Shown one piece after another: positions 52,749-61,655 of a stretch of DNA of 64,000 nt; position 1 is the first letter of the stretch, and each line of letters opens with the position of its first letter. The stretch covers positions 1 through 64,000 of the forward strand of contig NZ_PISE01000017.1 of assembly GCF_002835805.1 (NCBI RefSeq), in the 5' to 3' direction. Below the pieces are notes generated by a model that was given only the letters and a program-made list of their open reading frames with translations, did not search any database and had not been told where the DNA came from. Source of the stretch: Niallia nealsonii. Its GTDB lineage: Bacteria > Bacillota > Bacilli > Bacillales > Cytobacillaceae. The translations under genes were made by a program, and so were the position numbers.

Positions 52749-53255
52749 ATGATGAAGAAAATACATGCTGTGACGTTAAAAGAAACTGAAATTGTGGAAG
52801 ATGGGCAAGGTGGATTTAAACAAATTACGAAAGGTGTAAAAAAAATTCCATGCTTCATTACCAACTATTCTTTAAAAATGGGTAAAGATTTAGGACTTAC
52901 AGAAGGTTCCTTGATTGGTGATTTGCTGAAGCTAATGCCTTTAGCGAAACTGGATAAAGATGATTTAAATGCTATGAACAGTGAAGACTTTGATCGTGTC
53001 GATGAAGTGGAAATGATGAAGCTTATTTATCTTGGCTGTATTGGAGCAGATAAAAATTTAGAGGAAGACTTTGACGACTTTGTATCGAAATATCATGGGG
53101 ATTTCTCTGAAACTCTTATTCTATATGTCGCATTGCTGCAAGATACTATTGGAAATATGAATCAAAAAAATAAAAACAAATTTGCTAAAGGTTTGCAAAA
53201 TAGCGTAAGCAAAACGCCTGATAAAAATAAAAAAAAATTAAATCACCACAGATAG
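52749..53255 (+). CDS. Tail assembly chaperone, short form (gpG-like)
   Basis: 168 residues; start at 52749 or the adjacent ATG 52752, behind TAGGAGG. Acidic and helical with the pattern of phage tail chaperones (LIGDLLKLMPLAKLDKDDLNAM). Near its end the 0-frame reads AAT AAA AAA AAA TTA, a poly-A slippery run (53229-53237). A -1 slip gives the long form ending at 53410. Both forms would help polymerise the tail around the tape measure. Confidence 0.85.
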   Translation: MMKKIHAVTLKETEIVEDGQGGFKQITKGVKKIPCFITNYSLKMGKDLGLTEGSLIGDLLKLMPLAKLDKDDLNAMNSEDFDRVDEVEMMKLIYLGCIGADKNLEEDFDDFVSKYHGDFSETLILYVALLQDTIGNMNQKNKNKFAKGLQNSVSKTPDKNKKKLNHHR

Positions 53256-53410
53256 ATGTGGAATGTGTAGAAGACAGATATGTTCTCTATGTTTTATCTG
53301 CAGGGATTGATCCAGAAACTTTCTGGCATGAACCTTACTCAACCGTTGAAAGAATTTACGATGGGAAAATGGCAATGGATGCTTGGAAAAATAACCCTCA
53401 AGAAAGGTAG
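53229..53410 (+). CDS. -1 frameshift extension of the tail chaperone (gpT-like)
   Basis: After the poly-A run the -1 frame stays open to TAG 53408-53410, encoding PQIDVECVEDRYVLYVLSAG-type sequence then DPETFWHEPYS, ERIYDGKMAMDAWKNN. The pattern FW...P...V..I.....A..AW matches the T domains fused to G in lambda-like and Gram-positive siphoviruses. It has no start codon of its own, and the tape measure begins directly after. So it is made by ribosomal frameshifting. Confidence 0.82.
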
Positions 53411-53419
53411 GTGGGGAAC

Positions 53420-56400
53420 ATGGCTGGAAATAATCAAGAAGCTAAAGTAACGTTTAAAGCATTTAATAAAGATTTTAACAAAGCACTTGTTGAAATGAGG
53501 CAAGAGTCTACTAGATTAAAGGCAGAAATGAAGCTAGAGCAAGAACAATTAAAGGCCAATGGTACAGAAGCCGAGAAGCTACAATCTAGAATCAAATATT
53601 TAGAGTCTGCCCATCAAGTAGCTGCAAGGAGAGTAGCTGAAACGGCAGCACAAGTAGAGCGTGCTAAAACTGTTTTTGGGGAAAATTCCGAGGAAGTACG
53701 AAGATTAGAAAGTCAATTAATTAATGCTCGTACAGAAGAGCAGCGTTTTACCAATGCTTTAAGAACAACTAATGAACAATTAGCTGATGCTACAGACGAA
53801 ACAAAAAAAGCAGCGGCAGCATTGCAAAGTGATTTTAGCCAAGCTATCAGCGAAATTGACCGAGAGAGTGCGAGATTCAGAGCAGAGTTACAATTGCAGG
53901 AACAACAATTGCGTGAAAATGGTTCTGAAACTGATAGATTAAGAGCTAGAATCAATTATTTAGATAGCGCCCATCAAAATGCTACTAGGAAAGTAAATGA
54001 GACAAATAACGCCTTACAACGCGCCAGAAGCATATATGGGCAAAATGCTAATGAAGTTAGAGTATTAGAGCGACAATTATTAGAAGCGCGTACTGCAGAA
54101 CAGCGATTTGCCAATGATTTGAGAGAAGCAAATGCAGAATTATTAGAACAGGCTAATGTTGCAAGGAGAGCTGGACAAGCTGTTTCAGAAACTGGTGAAA
54201 AACTAAAAGATGTTGGAGCCAATATGTCTGCAACTGTTACACCAGCAGTCATTGGTGTTGGAATAGCTGCTGGTGATGTTGCTGCAGAAGTAGACGGAGC
54301 TACAGCAAATATTAAGAATTCTCTTGGTGTTACTAGAGAAGAAGCAGAAAAATTAACCGATAGTGCTAGGGAAATATATAATCGTGGCTTTGGAGAAAGT
54401 TTAGAAGAAGTAGAAGATGCCTTAATTCGTACTAAGCAGAACCTTAAAGGCTTAAAAGATGAAGATCTTTCAGAAAAGACAATTCAAGCCCAAGTGCTAG
54501 GAAAAACTTTCGAGTCTGATGTAAATGAGGTTACAAGAGCCGGAAATAATATCATGAAAGGCTTTGGTGACTCAGCAGATAAAGCATTCGATTTAATGGC
54601 CTACGGTGCCCAAAACGGGCTTAATTTTTCAAATGAGATGTTTGATAACCTTTCCGAATACGCGCCTTTATGGGCTAAAATGGGCTACTCTTCAGAGGAA
54701 TATTTTAATACGCTTATTAGTGGCAGCGAGGCTGGAGTTTATAATCTCGATTACATAAATGATGTAATGAAGGAATTCCAGATAAGGGTCAAGGATGGTT
54801 CGAAATCTACTGATACTGCAATGGGCCAATTATCTAAAGGTACTCAACAAGTATGGAAAGACTTCTTAGCTGGGAAAGGTACTGTTAAAGATGTTAATGA
54901 TGCTGTTTTAGGCGAACTAAAAGGCATGGATGATCAAGTAGCTGCTAATAATATTGGGGTAGGTCTTTACGGTAAATTGATGAAATTGTGCCGTAGTAAA
55001 ATCGCGGAATTAAGCGGGAAGGCTAAGGGATTAATTCCTAGGCTAATCCGAACCGAAGACTAGTCAGAGGCTAGTCAGGGGCAACGCATAGAGGGTGAAA
55101 AGATATAATCCCTCCACGAGGCCGCGACAACTTTTATAGTTGAAAAGATATGCTGAGCTTACCGAAAGGCTAAGAAGTAGAGGATAAAAAGCCTTTACGA
55201 TAACAAAATTGACAAAATGGGAAGATCTTGAAGCAGATGTCATGTATTCGCTTGGAAATGTCGATGGCGAAATAAAAAACCTTGATGGTACCATGAATGA
55301 AATGGTTCAGACTCAAGAAGAAACATTTGGCCAAAAATTTCAATCCATGCTGCGAGAATTAAAGGTAGCTTTATTACCTTTAGGGGAAGTGCTTCTTCAA
55401 TTAGCAGAAGATTATCTGCCGAAAATATCGAGTGCTGTTCAAAGTGTTGCAAAATGGTTTAGCAATTTGTCACCATATTTTCAAAAATTAATAGTAATTG
55501 TAGGGGCTATAATAACGGTTTTAGGTCCTTTTTTGTCGTTGTTAGGATTTATGGTTCAAGGAATTGGTGGATTAATTGTTCCGATTATTAACGTTGTAAA
55601 ATGGCTTTCTAAAATTGGTCCTACTGTAAATATAGTTAGAACTGTTTTGACAGCTTTAACAGGTCCCATAGGAATAGCTATAGCGATAATAACTACATTG
55701 GCTATTGTTATTTATAAAAATTGGGACAGTATTAAAGCCTGGACAATAGCTGCCTTTTCTGCAGTTAAGGATTGGATCTCTAATACATGGACATCTATAT
55801 CAAATGCTACCAAAACAGCACTTGCTTGGATTGTTTCCACTGTATCCAGTTGGGGAGAAAGCATAAAAGGATTCTTTTCCAGTGTGGGTACTTGGATTGC
55901 TGGAGTATGGGGGAAATTAGTAGAAGGCACAAAATCCATTTTTTCTGCCATCATTTCTACCGTTTCTGGATGGGTAGAGAGTATAAAAGGCTTTTTTGCC
56001 GGATTAGTTAGTGGGATTGCTACTATATGGAACAGTGTACTGACAACTATTTCTAATGTATGGAATACGATTATCGCTACGGTTGTGCCAATAGTAATGA
56101 ATTTTGTTAATTCGATTATTTTGGCGGTGCAATCCTTTATTACAAGGCTTGTTGCTTTCTTTCAGCCACTAATTACTTTTTTTATCAATACATTTAACAA
56201 CATAAAGTTAGCTGTACTATCTATTGTTGGTATATTTTTAAATTTATTAATTTTAAATTTTGATGGATTAAAAGTATCCTTATTAGGGCTTTGGACAGCG
56301 ATTAAAAATCAAATCATTAATATTATTACAACATTTAAAGATATGGCTATCAATATTTTTAATGTTTTTATAAACGGGATTACAAACATATTTAATACTG

Positions 56401-58421
56401 GTAAAGCAGTATTGCTAACAATCTGGAACGCCCTAAAAATTTCTGTTATTACTATCATATCAGCCTTGAAAACGGGCGCGATAGCAGGGTTTAATGCTAT
56501 AAAGACTGGAATCACAACTGCTATTAGTACACTGAAATCTTGGGCTATTGCAGCATGGAATGGTTTGAAATCCAGTATTTCTAATTCCATATCAGCTATT
56601 AAAAGTGGAGCAGTTAATGGATTTAATGCTTTAAAAACTGGAGTTATGAATGCCATTAATACTTTGAAAAATTCAGTAATATCAGCATGGAATACGTTAA
56701 AAAGCAGTGTGAGTAATTCTATTTCAGCAATAAGGAATGCTGCTACTAATGGATTTAATACAGTGAAAAGTACAGTAACTAATGCAATTAGTGGAATGAA
56801 GACTGCGGTATCTGATGGGATTTCTAATATTAAATCCAAATTTACTGAGATGAAATCTAATATTATATCAGCTGTAAAAGGAATTGATTTAGCTCAAATA
56901 GGTAGTGATATCGTTCAAGGTTTAATTAATGGTATTTCTAGTAAGATCGGAGCAGTAAAAGATAAAGTAACAGAGTTGGCTAATAGTGTAACAGACAAGG
57001 TTAGAAAATTATTGGATATACATTCTCCATCTCGTGTGATGCAGGCACTTGGTCAATATGTTGGGGATGGATTTGTTAAAGGTATTTCTGGAACTCAAAA
57101 GGATGTAGAGAAAGCTTCTTCCACTTTAGCAAGTAAAGTTAACTCAGCAGTTCAAAGTGGATTAGATGCCAAAAAGACTAAAGGAACACAATACAATACT
57201 TTGGTTAAAAGTCTAAAAGATCAGCAAAGTAAGTTGGATGCCATTGCAAAGAAAAGAAAGGCTACTGCTAAGGAAATTGGTAAGCTTAATGATAAGTTAT
57301 CCAGCACTAAAAATAGTAAGACTAGATCTTCTTTATCCAAGCAATTAGCATCTCAAAAGAAACAAATGGATTCATTGAATAGTCAATATAAGTCTTTACA
57401 GACAAAAATAAGTTCCACGAAAACCAAAATTTCAAATGTTTCACAAGACAAAAAGGCTGCTCAACAAGCTTTAGGGTTAAAATCTCTACAAACCTATTTG
57501 TCTAGTCAAACTAAAAAATTAGACAGTATTGCAAAGAAAAGAGATACCGTTAATACAAAGCTGAAAGATGCTAATAAAAAATTATCCGATTTAATTAAGG
57601 AATCCGATAAATATGCAGATGATATTGCTAATAAAGCAAAATCTTATGGTTCTGTTGCATCAATACAGGTGAACAACGGACAATCTTTAAATGCTAACTA
57701 TATTAAAAAAGAGATGGAAATTCGATTGAAGAACATTCAATCTTTTGCAGCCAATGTTGAAGCGTTACGAAAAAAAGGTGTATCTAATTCTATTATCGAT
57801 GACATTCTTCAACAGGGCGTTGAGAGTGGTTCTAATTATGCTGCAGCATTAGCAAATGCTGATAAAAGCACAATTAAATCCATTAATAGTACACAAAGTA
57901 AAATCAATAGCGCTAGTGACACGTTAGGGAAAAAAGCTGCTGATGCAATGTACAGTGCTGGTATTAATGCTGCTAAAGGGCTTGTTAAAGGGTTAGAAAG
58001 CCAGAAGAAAGAATTAGATCAAGCAGCCAATAAAATTGCGGAATCAATCAGTAAAGCCATTAAGAAAAAACTCAAAATACATTCTCCATCCCGTGTAATG
58101 CGTGATGATATTGGTAAATTTATTCCTTTGGGATTAATCGAAGGAATCGAGTCCCTAAAATCACAGGTCGTAAGCCAGGCACAAAAAATGAGTGAGTGGG
58201 CAACTCCAGAAACACAAACTGCGGTAGCTGATGCTAAAAATAGCATTATTACAACGGAACAAGCATTGCAATTGTCTGTTCCTAGCTTTAATTTCCCTAA
58301 AGAAGTTATTGTATATAGCGTTTTAGATGGAGAAGTAATTGCGAAAAACCAATACCCATTTATTAATAAAATGATGGGGAACGATATACAGTTAGAAGGA
58401 ATATTTAACGGAGGTGATTGA
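53420..58421 (+). CDS. Tape measure protein, split by a group I intron
   Basis: Exon 1 is 53420-54973 (518 codons) and exon 2 is 55212-58421; joined they encode 1,587 residues. The start is ATG behind AGGTGGGG. About 20-245 is a coiled coil with a twofold internal duplication. The junction ...GVGLYG/TKWEDLEAD is the conserved G-T-x-W-E-D-L site of the phage TMP family. After it come hydrophobic segments, Trp-rich repeats, Ser/Asn/Ala-rich helices and two IHSPSRVM units. Without splicing, translation stops at 55063. The protein sets tail length and aids DNA entry. Confidence 0.9.
54974..55211 (+). ncRNA. Group I intron (IA-like, no ORF) in the tape measure gene
   Basis: 238 nt. The 5' exon ends in U and the intron ends in G. 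P1: exon TTACGGT (54967-54973) with GCCGTAG (54990-54996), with U-G at the splice site. P10: TTGT (54986-54989) with exon ACAA (55212-55215). P3 TCGCGG/CCGCGA (55002-55007/55122-55127). P6 GACTAG/CTAGTC (55058-55063/55071-55076). P7 GCATA/TATGC (55086-55090/55149-55153). P7.1 GAGGG/CCCTC. P8 CAACT/AGTTG. P9 CTTACC-GAAA-GGCTAAG. Order and spacing are exactly those of a self-splicing group I ribozyme with a P7.1 insertion. Confidence 0.93.
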
Positions 58422-58422
58422 G

Positions 58423-59262
58423 ATGGAAAAGAGCATTTTCAATTTTAAAATTGAATACCTGGATGGCACCGTACTAGATCTGCATGAGGATAAAAATTTA
58501 TGGGTAAGCTCTTTTCGTATCAGCTCACCAGAACCTGAACATATTACTAGTACAATCGAAGGGCAGCATGGCTCTAACTATCAAGGCACCATTTTAAAAG
58601 ATCGAAAAATCGTCTCCAGCATTTCTATTGAAGCTTGGGACGATATTGATTTTGATATGAAAAGGGACGAGATCTTTAGAATCTTTAATCCATTAAAGCA
58701 GTTTTATATTATAAGAGATTTACAGCGTGGAAAGCGGATGAAAGTATCTGTAAGTAATAGCTTTGATATAGATTATATTACGCTTGAAGATGGGGAGTTT
58801 TCCATTGAGTTTGTCATCCATTCCGTTTTTTTGGAATCAGTAGGAAGTACAGAAGATCCCTTTACCTTTGAAGCGGGGAAATGGCAAATAGGACAAGGGT
58901 TAATTGATGCGGAATTAAAATATACGCATGATACTACTACTTTTCGTATTTTTAATGCTGGTGATATTGAGATAGATCCTAGAAGTTGGTACTTACCTTT
59001 AAAAATTATTTTCAAAGGGGTTTCCAATGGATTATCAATAACAAATCAAACAACAGGTGACTACTGGAAATACAACGGCACCACTTCCAGTGGAGATACC
59101 ATTATTTTAGATCGTGTAAAAGCTGAAAAAAATGGAGTAAGTATTTTTAATGAAACGAATGGAAAAGTGATTAAATTAGCAGAAGGATGGAATGATTTTG
59201 TTGTGAGTGGGGTAGATTCTGCTTTTACTATACAAATGATATTCCATTTTTATTATTTGTAG
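58423..59262 (+). CDS. Distal tail protein (Dit-like)
   Basis: 279 residues from ATG 58423 behind GGAGGTGA. N-terminal Siphovirus tail-component pattern: FNFKIEYLDGTVLDLHEDKNLWV, DRKIVSSISIEAWDDID, FRIFNPLKQFYIIRD. The C-terminal galectin-like part binds the tail fibre. Located between tape measure and Tal, as in most Gram-positive siphoviruses. Confidence 0.82.
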   Translation: MEKSIFNFKIEYLDGTVLDLHEDKNLWVSSFRISSPEPEHITSTIEGQHGSNYQGTILKDRKIVSSISIEAWDDIDFDMKRDEIFRIFNPLKQFYIIRDLQRGKRMKVSVSNSFDIDYITLEDGEFSIEFVIHSVFLESVGSTEDPFTFEAGKWQIGQGLIDAELKYTHDTTTFRIFNAGDIEIDPRSWYLPLKIIFKGVSNGLSITNQTTGDYWKYNGTTSSGDTIILDRVKAEKNGVSIFNETNGKVIKLAEGWNDFVVSGVDSAFTIQMIFHFYYL

Positions 59263-59272
59263 GTGAAACAAT

Positions 59273-61609
59273 ATGGACTTATATATTAAAAGCTTAACAG
59301 GCCAAATTGAAATGCTTACAAATTATGAAGTGGCAAGAAAATTTTCTGAAGATGGGAAGAAACAAATTACGGTTTCAATCACGAAAACAGAAAATAATCT
59401 CCACTCTTTCCCATTAGTCATTAATGAAAACATTCTTATGTATGGAGAAGACCAATATGTTATAAAGCAACATGCCGAATCAACAGTAGGCAAATCAACA
59501 TCCATTAATTGTACTGCTGTTCATAAAATGTTTGAGGATTTTAATCATAATTATATTTATGAGCAGATAACAGGCACATACTCTATTAGTTCGTTATTGG
59601 AATTTGCAGCTGCAGGAACCGGCTATTCTTTTATAGTAGATACTACCGATCTAAAAAGTGAAATTTCCGTTGAGAATTTTGGAGATGGAAATACACAAAA
59701 TTTATTTAAAACAATTCAAGATTTGTTTGGTGTCGAATTTGATGTAAGAGGAACAAATATTTATATTGGCAAAGAGGTTGGAGACAAAACAGATTATCAA
59801 TTTCGATATTTATTAAATATTGATGGTCCTCAAAAGGAAATTGATACAAGCAGTTTAAAGACTTATATACGCGCTTTTGGACAAAAATATTCAGACGGCA
59901 CTTATGTTGCACAAACGGAATATACAAGTCCACTAGCTGCAGTATATGGAATAAGACATGCTGATCCTATTAGAGATGATCAAATAAGTGATAATGATAC
60001 ACTTCTGGAACAGTGTAAAAGCACATTAACAGATAGTATTGAAATGTTTATAAAATTGACCGCCACTGAAATCAAAGAATTGGGATGGAAGAAAGTAAAT
60101 CGAGGAGATTACGTCTGGTGTATTATAGATCCATTTGATCTTTTTGTTTATATTCGAGTAGTGGAAATTGAGGATTATTCCAATAAGTATAAAGATGCTG
60201 TATACACTTTTGGTGCAATAAAAAATGATGCTAAAAAGATAATTGCTAATTTCAATAAATCTAATAAGGTAATTAGTACGGTTATTGATACAACTACTAA
60301 AAAAGTAAAAGATACTGCGCTCAGTTCTAATGTTAAAAGTGCACTAAGTAAAGCAAACAGCATTAGTGATATTGTTGGTGATATTACAATTTTGCCAAGT
60401 TGGGCACAAGAGAGTTTAGCTTATGCAGTATCTAAAATGTATGATTCTTTTACGGAAATAAACGTAAAGCAACCACCTTATAATCTCAGTGGAAACAGTG
60501 CAAATGAAATGGCCAAACTACAATCTCTTTTTGATTTAGCGAGAGATAACGGTTCGGTTTATTTGTATTTTCCAGAAGGCATTTATGGCATGAGTGGTTA
60601 TTTACGGTTATATAGCAATACTTTTGTTCGAATGCATAACAAGGCAACAATAAAGAGATTAGGTTCAGGATATAAGGTATTTGTGAATGGCGAACTAGGG
60701 AATGCCAATTATGCAACGGGTTATAACGGAGAAGGAAATATTCATTTTGTTGGCGGCTGCATTGACTGTAATGCTTTTGAAAATCCATTGTCTGCAGAAA
60801 AAGGAACAACAGCTTTTGATCTAAGTCACGGAAAAAACATTTCATTCACTGGTGTAGAAATGAAAAATAACCAAAATGGCCATTTTGTTCAGGTTGCCAG
60901 CTGTAGTAATGTTTTGTTTAATGGCTGCTATATTCATGATGTAAATCATCTGGATTCAGAATATATGAACTGTGAAGCTATTCAAATCGAGGTAGCAACT
61001 GATGTTTCTTTCCCAAGCTTCGGTGGATATGACAGCACGACTAGCCAAAATATTAGAATAATTGATTGTAATTTTGAGAATTTGATAAGGGGAATTGGTA
61101 CACATGGTTATCCTGCAGCTGAAAACGGGTTACCGTCCATTTATTGTTCGGATATCGTCATAGAAAGATGTCAATTCAAAAACATAGTGGATAATGCTAT
61201 ATCTCTTCTTGCCTATAAACGTGTAACTGTACAAAATGTTCATGTAGAAGATATTGGCGGATATGCTTTGTGGACCAGATATTTATACGATTCTTCCATC
61301 GATAAGTTTAGCTGCGACCACACAGGGAAGAGCGGCATTTATATGCAATACTCTGATGATATTGAATTTGGAAAATTAACATTAGAAAATACATGTGAAA
61401 ATGAAGGGTATTCTGCAATTAGGCTAGATAACGCCCATAATAATGTATTCCGTAATCCAGTTGTAAAAGGGTCGGCGCATAATTGGGCATTCTTTGCGAC
61501 AGCCTGCGAGAATAACAGATTATATGATTACAATTTTGATATAGGGATTGTAGGTATGATTGGTGGAGATTCTTTGCCGTTATCTCCTTCATTTTCAGAA
61601 ATAACTTAG
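59273..61609 (+). CDS. Tail-associated protein (Tal-type) with beta-helix tailspike
   Basis: 778 residues. About 1-340 match the prophage tail endopeptidase/Tal base (NYEVARKFSEDGKKQITVSI, YTFGAIKNDAKKII). After a helical linker, about 400-778 form a right-handed parallel beta-helix, pectate-lyase-like: repeated strands such as NISFTGVEMKNNQNG, SNVLFNGCYIHDV, VTVQNVHVEDIGG. So the base of the tail tip is fused to a polysaccharide-binding or -cleaving spike. AGGTGAAAC precedes the ATG. Confidence 0.85.
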   Translation: MDLYIKSLTGQIEMLTNYEVARKFSEDGKKQITVSITKTENNLHSFPLVINENILMYGEDQYVIKQHAESTVGKSTSINCTAVHKMFEDFNHNYIYEQITGTYSISSLLEFAAAGTGYSFIVDTTDLKSEISVENFGDGNTQNLFKTIQDLFGVEFDVRGTNIYIGKEVGDKTDYQFRYLLNIDGPQKEIDTSSLKTYIRAFGQKYSDGTYVAQTEYTSPLAAVYGIRHADPIRDDQISDNDTLLEQCKSTLTDSIEMFIKLTATEIKELGWKKVNRGDYVWCIIDPFDLFVYIRVVEIEDYSNKYKDAVYTFGAIKNDAKKIIANFNKSNKVISTVIDTTTKKVKDTALSSNVKSALSKANSISDIVGDITILPSWAQESLAYAVSKMYDSFTEINVKQPPYNLSGNSANEMAKLQSLFDLARDNGSVYLYFPEGIYGMSGYLRLYSNTFVRMHNKATIKRLGSGYKVFVNGELGNANYATGYNGEGNIHFVGGCIDCNAFENPLSAEKGTTAFDLSHGKNISFTGVEMKNNQNGHFVQVASCSNVLFNGCYIHDVNHLDSEYMNCEAIQIEVATDVSFPSFGGYDSTTSQNIRIIDCNFENLIRGIGTHGYPAAENGLPSIYCSDIVIERCQFKNIVDNAISLLAYKRVTVQNVHVEDIGGYALWTRYLYDSSIDKFSCDHTGKSGIYMQYSDDIEFGKLTLENTCENEGYSAIRLDNAHNNVFRNPVVKGSAHNWAFFATACENNRLYDYNFDIGIVGMIGGDSLPLSPSFSEIT

Positions 61610-61636
61610 GATGCTGAGCAAGCATCCTATTTTTTA
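61607..61636 (+). terminator. Strong terminator after the tailspike gene
   Basis: TAGGATGCT and AGCATCCTA arms with a 5-nt loop, then TTTTTT. The stop codon is inside the stem. It probably reduces expression of the next tail gene. Confidence 0.88.
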
Positions 61637-61655
61637 CAAAAGGATGTGAATATTA

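Noticed and set aside
53229-53410. Tail chaperone read as two separate or broken genes
   Set aside because: The downstream part has no start codon or ribosome site, and a poly-A slippery run with a -1 open frame is the known arrangement for this gene pair.
54974-55211. Tape measure gene broken by a frameshift or inserted DNA (pseudogene)
   Set aside because: Both exon ends match a conserved junction exactly, the reading frame is restored after removing 238 nt, and the removed part folds as a group I intron including P1 and P10.
56309-56839. 176-codon leftward frame inside the tape measure gene
   Set aside because: It is antisense to repetitive Ile/Ala/Asn coding sequence of the tape measure protein, has hydrophobic low-complexity content and no ribosome site.
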